Shown: piece after piece, positions 41,562-50,890 of the stretch
How positions within the stretch are numbered: the stretch's first letter is position 1
Layout: each line of letters begins with the position of its first letter
From: Flavobacteriaceae bacterium CRH
Lineage (GTDB): Bacteria > Bacteroidota > Bacteroidia > Flavobacteriales > Flavobacteriaceae
Assembly (NCBI GenBank): GCA_001507425.1
Contig: LMAJ01000004.1
Coordinates: forward strand, 248,001-312,000
Reading direction: 5' to 3'
DNA length: 64,000 nt
Translations under genes and position numbers: made by a program
The notes under the pieces: generated by a model
The model's database searches: none
The model's input: the letters and a program-made list of their open reading frames with translations, nothing else
Told to the model about the DNA's origin: nothing

Positions 41562-42737
41562 TTATTTTGTATTTAATTCTGACAATAAAGCATCTACTTC
41601 TTTAGAATTCCAATTCATTTCATTCGAAATAATTTTAGCATCTTTAGCAAATTTCAAAGCTAATTTTTTGTCTTTAATTTTATTGTAAAGTCTCGCAATC
41701 AATAAATTCCCATCATAAGAATCGTTTAATTCTAAAGAATGTTTTACCCACGAAATAGATTTTTTCAAGCTTTCGGTATCTGAAATGTGCTTTAAATATG
41801 TCTGGCCAATTTCTTTAAGAAAACCAGCATCATTCCAGGCTAATTTTTGAGTTTCTTCCAGAGTAACTTTTTTGTAAAATTCCCATTTCTCCGTTCTTTC
41901 CGCTAAAGTCAGATCAAATTTAAAAACTAATGAATCTGCTTTTTGTAACCGAACCGCTTTTACAATTTCTCTTTGTTTATAATAATTTATAGTATCTAAA
42001 TTATCTACATACGGACGAAGCGATTCTGTAATAATATTATCAATTTTACGATCAATTCGATTTTGAGAAGCTACGGCAGCAAATTCTTTCTGATGTTTTA
42101 AAACATACTGAAATTCTCTCGAATTAATGTCTGTAACTCCATTAGAAATGGCACGCCAATTTGTTTCGCTTACCAATTGAGAATCAGATTGTGTATTAAG
42201 ATATATATGTGTCGGAATTGATAAATCGCTTCTTTCTCTTCCTTTTTTTAAGACATTTAATAATGCAAAAAACTTTTCTGAGTTACTCGGATCTGCCAAA
42301 AATGCTGCCTCTAAATAAGGATATTGCATTTTCGGATTCAAGGCATTATTAGCTTCAGTCATAAATTCAGGAGTCTTTAATTCTCCTTTTAAAGCATATA
42401 AAAGCGTTTCATTTGAATCTAAAAACAAAAAAGTAGGCAATGCTTTTGTATTGAATTTATTTTTAAGAGCAATTCCTTCTTCTTTCTCAATATTTTTCCA
42501 AACACAGATATATTTTTTGTTCAGAAAATCCATTACAGAGGCATTGCTAAAAACCTCTTTTTTCATCTGATTGCAATGTGGGCACCAGTCAGCATAAAGC
42601 ATTACAAAAATTGGTTTTCCCTCTTTTTTTGCATTTTCTAAAGCAACTTTATATGGCGTATCGTCAGGAACAAACTGATTTTGAGACTTTAAAGTTTGTA
42701 AAGAAATACAAAGAAAGAACACATATAAAAAACGCAT
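41562..42737 (-). CDS. Exported thioredoxin-fold protein with helical repeats
   Basis: A 391-residue protein with a signal peptide (MRFLYVFFLCISLQTLKS). Residues about 20-140 are a thioredoxin-like domain with the active site YADWCPHCNQMKKEVF (CPHC) and the cis-Pro TKALPTFLFLD. The remainder is helical, with a TPR-like end (HSLELNDSYDGNLLIARLYN). It resembles periplasmic thiol:disulfide oxidoreductases of the DUF255/thioredoxin_7 type. Confidence 0.85.
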   Translation of the reverse strand: MRFLYVFFLCISLQTLKSQNQFVPDDTPYKVALENAKKEGKPIFVMLYADWCPHCNQMKKEVFSNASVMDFLNKKYICVWKNIEKEEGIALKNKFNTKALPTFLFLDSNETLLYALKGELKTPEFMTEANNALNPKMQYPYLEAAFLADPSNSEKFFALLNVLKKGRERSDLSIPTHIYLNTQSDSQLVSETNWRAISNGVTDINSREFQYVLKHQKEFAAVASQNRIDRKIDNIITESLRPYVDNLDTINYYKQREIVKAVRLQKADSLVFKFDLTLAERTEKWEFYKKVTLEETQKLAWNDAGFLKEIGQTYLKHISDTESLKKSISWVKHSLELNDSYDGNLLIARLYNKIKDKKLALKFAKDAKIISNEMNWNSKEVDALLSELNTK

Positions 42738-42844
42738 ACGAAGTTTATTTTATTGAAAAATTTTGCTTTTACAAATATATTCCCTTTTTCTAAAAGCACA
42801 CTTAATATCTTCCTATTTATAAGTTAAATCCAATGCGAAGTTTG

Positions 42845-42852
42845 TAACTTTG
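42845..42852 (+). promoter_or_regulatory. Promoter -7 element of menD
   Basis: TAACTTTG matches TAnnTTTG; TTA lies 18 bp upstream (42824-42826). It predicts a leader of about 55 nt. Confidence 0.6.
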
Positions 42853-42913
42853 TAATATCTAAACGAAATCTTTTTCTATAGATTTTCTTTAAAAAAAGTA
42901 ATACGCCATAAGA

Positions 42914-44575
42914 ATGATTTACCCCAAAATACCGCTTGCACAAAGCATTATCGAAATTTGTTTAGCAAAAGGAATCACAAATATTATTATCTCTCCGGGA
43001 TCCAGAAATGCTCCCTTAACAATAGGTTTTGCACAAAATGACAATTTTAAATGCTACAGCATTGCAGATGAGCGTTGTGCAGCATTTTTCGCTTTAGGAA
43101 TTGCACAGCAAACCAAACAACCAACAGCAATTATTTGTACATCAGGTTCAGCCTTGTTAAATTATTATCCGGCTGTAGCCGAAGCATTTTACAGTCAGAT
43201 TCCATTAATTGTAATTTCGGCAGACAGGCCTCAGAATAAAATTGATATTGGAGACGGACAAACCATCCGTCAGCAAAATGTTTACGAAAATCACTCGGTT
43301 TTTAATGCCAATTTAACCGAAGAAGCTTCTGTAGAAAATGATTTAAAAATCAATAAAGCAATCGAAACCGCTATTCTTCAAAAAGGGCCGGTTCATATTA
43401 ACGCTCCATTTGAAGAGCCTTTGTATGAAACTGTTGATACCCTTTCTGTTGCACCAAAAATCACACATTCTGAAGAAATTATCGGAACAAAAATTATTGA
43501 AAATGCAGATGAATTTGTTTCTATTTGGAATTCGGCCAAACGAAAATTAGTTTTAGTTGGAGTCAATGAAGCAAATGCCATCGATGCAGAAATTGTAGAA
43601 CATTTTGCTAAAGATCCGTCCATTGTGGTCTTAACAGAAACTACTTCTAACTTGCATCATCCGGATTTTATTAATAGTATCGATACTTTAATTACACCAT
43701 TTGAAGATGTTGATTTTAAGGATTTTCAGCCAGAAATTTTAGTGACTTTTGGCGGAATGATTGTTTCTAAAAGAATTAAAGCATTTTTAAGAAAATACAA
43801 ACCTCAAAATCATTGGCATATAGATACATTACGTGCTTATGATACATTTAATGCGTTGACAGAGCATTTTGTAATGGAGCCAAATGATTTTTTTAAAGAA
43901 TTATTACCGAAAACAATAATTGTTGAGAGTGATTATTCGGCTAAAATTAGTGCTATTTACCATTTAAGAGAAATAAGAAAACAAGAATATTTAGATAAAA
44001 TTTCTTTTTCAGATTTTAAAGTTTTTGAGAAAGTAATTGAATCTCTTCCGGTTAATTCTCAATTGCAAATTAGTAACAGTTCAGCAATTCGTTACGCACA
44101 ATTAATTGATATTCATCCATCAATCGAAGTGTTTTGCAACAGGGGAACCAGCGGAATCGACGGAAGTACATCTACAGCGATTGGTGCTTCAGTTGGAAAC
44201 CAGAAACAAACTGTTTTTATTACGGGCGATATTAGCTTTTTGTACGATAGTAATGCATTGTGGAATTCCTATATTCCAAAAAACTTTAAAATTATTTTAA
44301 TTAATAATGGTGGTGGTGGAATTTTTAGGATCTTACCCGGACACGAAGAGAAACCAGTTTTTAATACTTATTTTGAAACATCACATCATTTAACAGCGGA
44401 ACATTTGGCTAAGATGTACAAAATAGATTATTTCACAGCATCTGATTTAGATACTTTAGAATTGGCTATCAGCGATTTATATACGAATAATGAAATGCCT
44501 GGAATATTAGAAATCTTTACACCAACTATTGAAAACGATGCAATACTAAAACAATACTTTAAAGAATTGATTTAA
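42914..44575 (+). CDS. menD: MenD, SEPHCHC synthase
   Basis: A 553-residue thiamine-diphosphate enzyme that joins isochorismate and 2-oxoglutarate, the first committed step of menaquinone synthesis. The N-terminal pyrimidine-binding domain contains ISPGSRNAPLT and DERCAAFFALGIA (the conserved Glu of ThDP activation); the C-terminal pyrophosphate domain has GTSGIDGSTSTAIGAS and GDISFLYDSNALWN ... LINNGGGGIF. Full length for the family. It is first of the men genes here but is separated from menB by three other genes. Confidence 0.95.
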   Translation: MIYPKIPLAQSIIEICLAKGITNIIISPGSRNAPLTIGFAQNDNFKCYSIADERCAAFFALGIAQQTKQPTAIICTSGSALLNYYPAVAEAFYSQIPLIVISADRPQNKIDIGDGQTIRQQNVYENHSVFNANLTEEASVENDLKINKAIETAILQKGPVHINAPFEEPLYETVDTLSVAPKITHSEEIIGTKIIENADEFVSIWNSAKRKLVLVGVNEANAIDAEIVEHFAKDPSIVVLTETTSNLHHPDFINSIDTLITPFEDVDFKDFQPEILVTFGGMIVSKRIKAFLRKYKPQNHWHIDTLRAYDTFNALTEHFVMEPNDFFKELLPKTIIVESDYSAKISAIYHLREIRKQEYLDKISFSDFKVFEKVIESLPVNSQLQISNSSAIRYAQLIDIHPSIEVFCNRGTSGIDGSTSTAIGASVGNQKQTVFITGDISFLYDSNALWNSYIPKNFKIILINNGGGGIFRILPGHEEKPVFNTYFETSHHLTAEHLAKMYKIDYFTASDLDTLELAISDLYTNNEMPGILEIFTPTIENDAILKQYFKELI

Positions 44576-44624
44576 TTTGTAAGTTAAATATTGTTAAAAT
44601 AAAGTATTCTTTCTATATAATTTT

Positions 44625-44632
44625 TATATTTG
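44625..44632 (+). promoter_or_regulatory. Promoter -7 element of the DUF2853 gene
   Basis: TATATTTG, 35 bp before the ATG at 44667; the -33 element is weak. Confidence 0.5.
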
Positions 44633-44666
44633 GAAACATTAAAAAGTAACCAATATTAAATTTATT

Positions 44667-45008
44667 ATGAGTTTAAGAGAAGAATTAATTAAAAAGTATG
44701 CAGAAGATTTAAAAGAAAAATGTGGCGTAACCCCAGATATGGATTTACTTACTAAAGTGACAATCGGTTGCGGGCCCGCTATTTATAATTCAGATTCGTC
44801 TACTGTCGCAGCAACCCAACAATCTGAGTTAGATACAATAAAGAAAAATTTTCTAATCAAAAAATTAGGACTAAAAGATGCACCGGAATTAGATAAAGCA
44901 ATTCATGCTGTTTTAGAGAAATACGGAAAATCTAACAAACACAAATACAGAGCAGTAGTTTACTATTTACTGACTTTGCACTTTAAAAAAGAAAGTTTTT
45001 ATAAATAA
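44667..45008 (+). CDS. DUF2853 family protein
   Basis: A 113-residue soluble protein with MSLREELIKKYAEDLKEK, the conserved VTIGCGPAIYN with Cys, FLIKKLGLKDAPELDKAI and HKYRAVVYYLLTLHF. DUF2853 proteins are small, helical and of unknown function. It is monocistronic, with its own promoter and terminator. Confidence 0.9.
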   Translation: MSLREELIKKYAEDLKEKCGVTPDMDLLTKVTIGCGPAIYNSDSSTVAATQQSELDTIKKNFLIKKLGLKDAPELDKAIHAVLEKYGKSNKHKYRAVVYYLLTLHFKKESFYK

Positions 45009-45012
45009 TACC

Positions 45013-45040
45013 AAAAAAGCGCCTGATTGGGCGCTTTTTT
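45013..45040. terminator. Bidirectional hairpin terminator
   Basis: A perfect 11-bp stem (aaaaaagcgcc / ggcgctttttt) with a 6-nt loop between the convergent DUF2853 and M28 peptidase genes. Confidence 0.9.
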
Positions 45041-45049
45041 TAGTAACAA

Positions 45050-46399
45050 TTATCTAATTGGAGTGGGAAATATTGGTAAACTCGCATGCCCTAATGCATC
45101 AATTGTTTGAACTGCAAATAAGTAATTGTCTTTAGAATAGGGGATTTCTACTTTTGTATCATTTACAAAAAATGTTTTTTCCCAATTTGAAGAAGAGGTT
45201 TCTCTCATTAAAATCTGATATCCATATTGTTTTTTTCCTTCTGGCGCACTCCATACTAATGTAGAAGAATTAGAAAGGTTTTTAACTTCAATTCCAACAT
45301 TTACAGGCGCTTCTGGCGACCAGGCCAAATTAGCAAGAGTGGCTAAATTAGAACAGGTATTTTTTCTCAAGTAATCAAAATCCATAAATTCGACCAAATC
45401 ACCATATTTAATATTGTTTTCAGTCCTTAAATCCTGATGCTGATGATCAAAATTTTCATTCATTTCACAGAAACGAACTGCAGTAAATCCGTTTTGGCTA
45501 AACGGAGTATGATCACCACCACGCAAAAAACGGTCATTTCTATACACTAATTTGACTTTTAACTGATCAACATATTCCTCAGTAGTAGTTTTTATATAAC
45601 GTGCAAGCAATCTGGACGGACTATCATTATCGCGATTTGTAGCTTTACGCATTTTTGCTTCATCTTCGGTTTCTAAAAATGGAATTGTCTCACTAAAAAT
45701 TCTAACCTGTGTGTTATCTCTTAAATTGGTTCCGCTTGATAAACTATTTCCAATCATATCATTATTAAGCATTGCAATAATATTCCATTTTGATGCTTTT
45801 GCAAATTCAGCAAGATGTCTGGCTCCATAAAGACCTTGTTCTTCACCAGTTACAGCAACAAAAATAATCGTAGCTGGAAAAGATCTTTTGCTCATAATTT
45901 TGGCGAGTTCCATTACGGCAGCAACACCAGAGCCGTCGTCATTAGCACCGGGAGCATCAGATTTTACATTCATAACATCTGTAACACGCGAGTCAAGATG
46001 CCCGCTAATAATAAGAACACGATCATCGGTAGGATCTGTTCCTTTTAAAGTTGACATTACATTTCCTAATTCACTATCGGCAGAAATTCTTTTTCCATCA
46101 GCTTTAACCGTAAAATAATCAATTTTTGAAGTCAATCGCCCACCGGATTCTAAAGCATATTTGTCAAATTCAGACTTAACCCATTGTTGCGCAGCACCAA
46201 TTCCTCTTGTTTTGCTTTTAGTATCGCTTAAAGTATGCCTTGTTCCAAATGAAACTAATTTTTTTACGGTGGTTTCAAGGTTTTCAGCTTTAACTTCTGA
46301 GATCATTTTTTTTATTTCGGGATCTTCTGTAACTTGAGATACAACGCTTTGACTTAATATTAAAAAAGAAATAAAGCAGTAAAATGTGTGTTTTTTCAT
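45050..46399 (-). CDS. Exported M28 zinc aminopeptidase with fibronectin-like tail
   Basis: A 449-residue protein if started at the ATG at 46397-46399, which gives a clean signal peptide (MKKHTFYCFISFLILSQSVVS). A longer frame opens with TTG at 46426, but that TTG is part of a -7 promoter box. The metal ligands are visible: SGHLDSR, APGANDDGSG, TGEEQGLYGARH, LNNDMIGN and GGDHTPFSQNG. The last ~85 residues (VNVGIEVKNLSNSSTLVWSA ...) form a fibronectin III-like domain. It cleaves N-terminal amino acids from peptides outside the cytoplasm. Confidence 0.92.
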   Translation of the reverse strand: MKKHTFYCFISFLILSQSVVSQVTEDPEIKKMISEVKAENLETTVKKLVSFGTRHTLSDTKSKTRGIGAAQQWVKSEFDKYALESGGRLTSKIDYFTVKADGKRISADSELGNVMSTLKGTDPTDDRVLIISGHLDSRVTDVMNVKSDAPGANDDGSGVAAVMELAKIMSKRSFPATIIFVAVTGEEQGLYGARHLAEFAKASKWNIIAMLNNDMIGNSLSSGTNLRDNTQVRIFSETIPFLETEDEAKMRKATNRDNDSPSRLLARYIKTTTEEYVDQLKVKLVYRNDRFLRGGDHTPFSQNGFTAVRFCEMNENFDHQHQDLRTENNIKYGDLVEFMDFDYLRKNTCSNLATLANLAWSPEAPVNVGIEVKNLSNSSTLVWSAPEGKKQYGYQILMRETSSSNWEKTFFVNDTKVEIPYSKDNYLFAVQTIDALGHASLPIFPTPIR

Positions 46400-46423
46400 T
46401 GGTTTACGATTAGTTGTGGATCT

Positions 46424-46431
46424 CAAATTTA
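46424..46431 (-). promoter_or_regulatory. Promoter -7 element of the M28 peptidase gene
   Basis: Minus-strand TAAATTTG, 25 bp upstream of the ATG at 46399; its TTG is also the apparent alternative start at 46426. No TTG lies at the right -33 distance. Confidence 0.5.
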
Positions 46432-46526
46432 ATCAAAAAAACAAAGAAATGTAAAAACATATCTGAAGCATTTGTAAGGTTGAATTTTAAGTAGAATATT
46501 TTTCGTTTTACCATTTTCAAACTTCG

Positions 46527-46534
46527 TACATTTG
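46527..46534 (+). promoter_or_regulatory. Promoter -7 element of the CvfB-like gene
   Basis: TACATTTG matches TAnnTTTG, 45 bp upstream of the ATG at 46579. The -33 region is only TTT. Confidence 0.5.
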
Positions 46535-46578
46535 CAGCTAAGAAACTTAGTCACTTATTGGCTTAGAACCTCAAGAAT

Positions 46579-47436
46579 ATGATTGAAATAGGAAAATACA
46601 ATACGCTTACCATATTACGTGATACCAAAGTTGGTTTATTTTTAGGAAATCCTGAAAAAGACCCTGAAGGAATTCACGATATATTATTACCCAACAAATA
46701 TGTTCCAAATGAATTTGAAATAGGCGAAGAGCTTATTGTTTTTGTTTATTTAGATCACGAACAACGCCCGGTTGCTACTACGCTTGAACCTTATATTTTA
46801 TTGAATGAATTTGCACTTTTAAGAGTAAACTACATTAATCAGGTTGGTGCTTTTATGGATTGGGGAATGGAAAAAGATATTCTGGTTCCGTTTAAAGAAC
46901 AGGCGCGACCAATGGAAAAAGGAAAGCGTTATCTGGTTTACCTTTATATAGATGAAAAAACAAATCGTTTGGTTGCTTCAAGTAAAACCAATCAATTTTT
47001 AAAAAACGATCAGCTTACTGTTGAAAAAGGAGAAGAAGTTGATTTGATAGTTTCGCATATTACGGAATTAGGAATCAATGTTATCATCAATGAGCAGCAT
47101 AAAGGTTTGTTGTATAAAGATGAAGTTTACGATGACGCTATCAGAACCGGTGACAGAATGCGCGGTTACATCAAAACAATCAGACCTGATAATAAAATAG
47201 ATGTTGCTTTGCAAGCGCAAGGTTATCAAAGTATTGAGCCAAATTCAGAGAAAATTTTAGATGAGTTAAGAGCTAACAGAGGCTTTTTACGTTTAAATGA
47301 CAATTCGCATCCGGAAGACATTAAAACGGTATTAAAAATGAGTAAAAAAAACTTTAAAAAAGCAATTGGAGCTTTATACAAAGAAAAACTCATAGAGATC
47401 AAAGATGACGGAATTTATCTTGTAAAAGAAGAGTAA
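46579..47436 (+). CDS. CvfB-like S1 RNA-binding protein
   Basis: A 285-residue protein with several S1-like OB folds (NTLTILRDTKVGLFLG; LLRVNYINQVGAFMDWGMEKDILVP; VDLIVSHITELGINVIINEQHKGLLYKDEVY) and a C-terminal winged-helix-like segment (MSKKNFKKAIGALYKEKLIE). This order (three S1 folds plus winged helix) is that of CvfB, a regulator that binds RNA and affects virulence factors in Firmicutes. The role in Flavobacteria is unknown. Confidence 0.9.
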   Translation: MIEIGKYNTLTILRDTKVGLFLGNPEKDPEGIHDILLPNKYVPNEFEIGEELIVFVYLDHEQRPVATTLEPYILLNEFALLRVNYINQVGAFMDWGMEKDILVPFKEQARPMEKGKRYLVYLYIDEKTNRLVASSKTNQFLKNDQLTVEKGEEVDLIVSHITELGINVIINEQHKGLLYKDEVYDDAIRTGDRMRGYIKTIRPDNKIDVALQAQGYQSIEPNSEKILDELRANRGFLRLNDNSHPEDIKTVLKMSKKNFKKAIGALYKEKLIEIKDDGIYLVKEE

Positions 47437-47450
47437 TTTCCTGAAATCCC

Positions 47451-47509
47451 AATATTTAAATTCCAAATTCCAGCATTTTGTATTATATTGTTGAAATTTG
47501 GAATTTTTT
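47451..47509. repeat. AAATTCC-type hairpin
   Basis: AAATTCCAAATTCC faces GAAATTTGGAATTTTTT around an AT-rich loop. It is a sister of the hairpin at 14049-14109 and follows the CvfB-like stop. Confidence 0.65.
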
Positions 47510-47537
47510 AATTGGTATTTGCTTTAACAATATAACA

Positions 47538-47568
47538 GGAAAGGCTACTCGTTACAAGTAGCCTTTCC
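47538..47568. terminator. Hairpin terminator
   Basis: A perfect 12-bp stem (ggaaaggctact / agtagcctttcc) followed by cTTTTTT. It probably ends the CvfB-like transcript after the weaker repeat hairpin. Confidence 0.85.
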
Positions 47569-47772
47569 CTTTTTTATTCTAGTTTTAAAAAAAATTGTAA
47601 TTAAAAAAAAACAGAAATAAAATTATTCGAATCAATCAAAAAAATAACAGCTTTAAAAATTTTAGAAATTACTTCTTTGATCCTTTTTGTATGTCTTTGA
47701 AATAGTATAATTCATTTATATTAAAAGCAAAAAATTAATTTCACGGCAGAACCATTTGGTTGGATAATATAT

Positions 47773-47986
47773 TTATAGAAAGCACTTCAATTTTATTAAG
47801 TCCCCATTATCGTAATCCTTGTTAGACAATTGAATAAACAATTCTATTCTATAACCATAGGTGTTACTATCTTTTTCTTGAAGTTTCAACAAACGAATAA
47901 ACCATTTGCCCATCAATTAAAGTTTTAGTATTTAAAACCCCAAAAAAATGAGCGACAAATTTTTTAAATTTTCTCAAAAAAATCAT
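47773..47986 (-). pseudogene. Small frameshifted gene, unknown
   Basis: An ATG at 47984-47986 opens a 39-residue frame (MIFLRKFKKFVAHFFGVLN then TKTLIDGQMVYSFVETSRK) ending at TAG 47867-47869. Dropping one A from the AAAAA run (plus-strand 47872-47876) continues as DSNTYGYRIELFIQLSNK and DYDNGDLIKLKCFL to TAA at 47773-47775, about 70 residues. The coding character on both sides of a homopolymer suggests one small gene with a one-base insertion. No family is recognised. The rest of 47569-48240 shows nothing else supportable. Confidence 0.45.
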
Positions 47987-48240
47987 TTTTTAGGTTAATA
48001 AATCAGTGAAAGAAAATCAATCAGAAATGAATGAAACAAAATGTATCTCATTGATTTCTAGGGTGTAAAATTACTCCTTTTTTTTTAATTCAAATGTTAA
48101 ATAATGTTATTTTTTGTAGGTAAATACCAATTGTTAACATTCGAGGATATTTTCACAAAGACTTAAAGCAAATTGAGTAGGTAAAAATATAAAAATGCTT
48201 TATTTTTACGCTATAATTTTTTAAAACAAAACAAATAGCA

Positions 48241-49074
48241 ATGGATTGGATAACTGCCAGAGAATTTGAAGATATAACCTATAAGAAATGTAACGGAGTT
48301 GCAAGAATCGCATTTAACAGACCTAATGTCAGAAATGCTTTTCGACCAAAAACAACTTCAGAATTATACCAGGCTTTTTACGATGCACAGGAAGATACGT
48401 CAATAGGAGTAGTTTTGCTTTCTGCAGAAGGTCCTTCTACCAAAGACGGAGTATATTCTTTTTGTAGTGGAGGAGATCAAAATGCACGTGGACATCAGGG
48501 TTATGTAGGAGAAGATGGTCAGCATCGTTTAAATATTCTTGAAGTACAGCGTTTAATTCGTTTTATGCCAAAAGTGGTTATTGCCGTTGTTCCCGGATGG
48601 GCTGTAGGTGGCGGACATAGTTTGCACGTTGTTTGCGACATGACTTTAGCGAGCAAAGAACACGCAATTTTTAAACAAACAGATGCTGATGTAACCAGTT
48701 TTGATGGCGGATACGGATCTGCTTATCTGGCTAAAATGGTTGGACAGAAAAAAGCACGTGAAATTTTCTTTTTAGGAAGAAATTATTCTGCTCAGGAAGC
48801 AATGGATATGGGAATGGTAAATGCCGTAATTCCGCATGATGACCTTGAAGATACTGCTTATGAATGGGCTCAGGAAATCCTTCAAAAATCTCCTACTTCT
48901 ATAAAAATGCTAAAATTCGCCATGAATCTTACCGATGACGGAATGGTGGGCCAACAAGTTTTTGCCGGTGAAGCAACCCGTTTAGCATACATGACCGAAG
49001 AAGCAAAAGAAGGAAGAAATGCCTTTTTAGAAAAAAGAAAACCAAACTTTGGAGAAAATAAATGGCTTCCGTAA
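48241..49074 (+). CDS. menB: MenB, 1,4-dihydroxy-2-naphthoyl-CoA synthase
   Basis: A 277-residue crotonase-fold enzyme that closes the naphthoquinone ring from O-succinylbenzoyl-CoA. Key parts are FCSGGDQNARG (oxyanion hole), VPGWAVGGGHSLHVVCDMTLAS, and TDADVTSFDGGYGSAYLAKM, which has the catalytic Asp/Ser region specific for MenB. Normal length. Followed by menA after 90 nt of repeat-filled spacer. Confidence 0.95.
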   Translation: MDWITAREFEDITYKKCNGVARIAFNRPNVRNAFRPKTTSELYQAFYDAQEDTSIGVVLLSAEGPSTKDGVYSFCSGGDQNARGHQGYVGEDGQHRLNILEVQRLIRFMPKVVIAVVPGWAVGGGHSLHVVCDMTLASKEHAIFKQTDADVTSFDGGYGSAYLAKMVGQKKAREIFFLGRNYSAQEAMDMGMVNAVIPHDDLEDTAYEWAQEILQKSPTSIKMLKFAMNLTDDGMVGQQVFAGEATRLAYMTEEAKEGRNAFLEKRKPNFGENKWLP

Positions 49075-49092
49075 AAAAGTTATAAAAATAGT

Positions 49093-49145
49093 TTCAAGTT
49101 TCAGGTCTCAAGTTACGAACCTGAAACTTGAAACCTGAAACAAAA
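49093..49145. repeat. GAAAC/GTTTC inverted simple repeat
   Basis: GTTTCAAGTTTCAGG pairs with CCTGAAACTTGAAAC and is followed by CTGAAACAAAAA. Same vocabulary as the spacers at 11590 and 14162, here arranged as a hairpin between menB and menA. Confidence 0.8.
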
Positions 49146-49164
49146 ATTAACTAAACAAAAAATA

Positions 49165-50127
49165 ATGAAACATTGGATTGAAGCCGCCAGATTGCGCACA
49201 TTGCCTTTATCAGTTTCCGGAATTATTGTGGGAAGTATTTACGCCCTCTCAAACCCAACAGAAACCATCAATACACCAACCGAAGTTTTTAGCTGGAAAA
49301 TTTTTGGTTTTGCACTTTTAACAACCCTTGGTTTACAGATTTTATCGAATTTTGCAAATGACTACGGAGACGGTGTAAAAGGCACTGACAATGCAGACAG
49401 AGTAGGGCCAATGCGTGCTATTCAAAGCGGTGTTATAACTCCTCAGGCTATGAAAAAAGCCATAATAATAACATCTTTATTAACATTATTAGCGGCTGTT
49501 ACTTTAATATATTTTGCCTTTGGAGAAACAAATTTTGTTTATTCTATCTTTTTCTTATTATTAGGAATTGCAGCAATTGCTTCTGCGATTCGTTATACTG
49601 TTGGGAATTCAGCTTACGGTTATAAAGGCTTTGGAGATGTATTTGTATTTGTATTTTTCGGGCTTGTAAGTACTTTGGGCGTTAACTTTTTATATTCGAA
49701 AGAAGTAGATCCTCTTTTAATTTTACCCGCAATTTCAATCGGTTTATTAAGCGTAGGAGTGTTAAACCTAAACAATATGCGTGACGAAGAATCGGATAAG
49801 AAATCTGGAAAAAATACAATTGTAGTTCAAATTGGAGGTAAAAAAGCTAAAATTTATCATTTCACTTTGATTATTACTGCTATGGTGTTGGTCGTTATTT
49901 TTGCTCTTTTAAGCAATTATAATTTTGATCAGTATTTGTTTTTATTGGCATTTATTCCTTTAACTAAACATTTAATTACCGTTTATAAAAACCAAAATCC
50001 TAAGCTGTTAGATCCGGAATTAAAAAAACTGGCACTTAGTACATTTTTGCTTTCAATATTATTAACAGTATGTATGATTTCTTTAATTTCAGACATCATT
50101 GTTAACCTCTTCTTAGGCGGAAGATAA
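49165..50127 (+). CDS. menA: MenA, dihydroxynaphthoate prenyltransferase
   Basis: A 320-residue UbiA-family membrane protein with about nine helices. The first Asp motif is NDYGDGVKGTD (about 66-76, NDxxDxxxGxD) and the second NMRDEESDKKSGKNT (about 204-218). WIEAARLRTLPLSVSGI at the start is typical of MenA. It attaches the polyprenyl chain to DHNA and yields demethylmenaquinone. The UPF0173 gene starts 29 nt downstream. Confidence 0.94.
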   Translation: MKHWIEAARLRTLPLSVSGIIVGSIYALSNPTETINTPTEVFSWKIFGFALLTTLGLQILSNFANDYGDGVKGTDNADRVGPMRAIQSGVITPQAMKKAIIITSLLTLLAAVTLIYFAFGETNFVYSIFFLLLGIAAIASAIRYTVGNSAYGYKGFGDVFVFVFFGLVSTLGVNFLYSKEVDPLLILPAISIGLLSVGVLNLNNMRDEESDKKSGKNTIVVQIGGKKAKIYHFTLIITAMVLVVIFALLSNYNFDQYLFLLAFIPLTKHLITVYKNQNPKLLDPELKKLALSTFLLSILLTVCMISLISDIIVNLFLGGR

Positions 50128-50156
50128 AAACAAGTTCAACATTAAAATTTATAAAA

Positions 50157-50834
50157 ATGAAAATTACATTTTACGGGCACGCTTCCTTAGGTATTGAAGT
50201 AGGAGGAAAAAACATTATTGTTGATCCTTTTATAACAGGAAACCCAAAAGCTGCTGCAATTGATATAAACACATTAAAAGCCGATTATATTTTATTAACG
50301 CATGCACATGGCGATCACGTTCTTGACGTTGAAGCTATTGCAAATCGCACAAATGCAGTAATAGTTTCAAATGCTGAAATTACAAGTTACTATGCAAAAT
50401 TAGGCCTTAATGCGCACCCAATGAATCATGGAGGAAGCTGGAAGTTTGATTTTGGAACAGTGAAATACGTAAACGCAATTCACTCAAGCTCATTTCCTGA
50501 CGGAAGTTACGGCGGAAATCCAGGAGGTTTTGTAATTGAAAGCGAACACAAAAACATCTACATAGCGGGCGATACGGCACTTACATTTGATATGAAGCTG
50601 ATTCCGCTAAGAACAAAATTAGATTTAGCCATTCTTCCAATCGGAAATAATTTTACAATGGATGTTGAAGATGCTATTATTGCGTCTGATTTTGTAGAAT
50701 GCGATAAAATTTTAGGCTATCATTTTGATACTTTTGGTTATATCGAAATCAACCACGAAGAATCTATTCGTAAGTTTTTTGATAAAGGAAAAGATTTAAT
50801 GCTTTTAGGAATCGGTGAATCGATTGAATTGTAA
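50157..50834 (+). CDS. UPF0173 metallo-beta-lactamase-fold hydrolase
   Basis: A 225-residue metal-dependent hydrolase. THAHGDHVLDVEA carries the HxHxDH metal site, with AMNHGG-like NAHPMNHGGSW, YIAGDTAL (Asp ligand) and GYHFDTFGY (His) further on. Homologues are called UPF0173/YtkL-type hydrolases of unknown substrate. It is probably cotranscribed with menA. Confidence 0.92.
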   Translation: MKITFYGHASLGIEVGGKNIIVDPFITGNPKAAAIDINTLKADYILLTHAHGDHVLDVEAIANRTNAVIVSNAEITSYYAKLGLNAHPMNHGGSWKFDFGTVKYVNAIHSSSFPDGSYGGNPGGFVIESEHKNIYIAGDTALTFDMKLIPLRTKLDLAILPIGNNFTMDVEDAIIASDFVECDKILGYHFDTFGYIEINHEESIRKFFDKGKDLMLLGIGESIEL

Positions 50835-50890
50835 TTAGGAGCTAGGAAAAAATAAGGTTATAAGAAAAATTATTCTTGGCATAATATATG

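Noticed and set aside
46400..46426. N-terminal extension of the M28 peptidase from a TTG start
   Set aside because: The TTG is the end of a -7 promoter box and the extension would precede and spoil the signal peptide.
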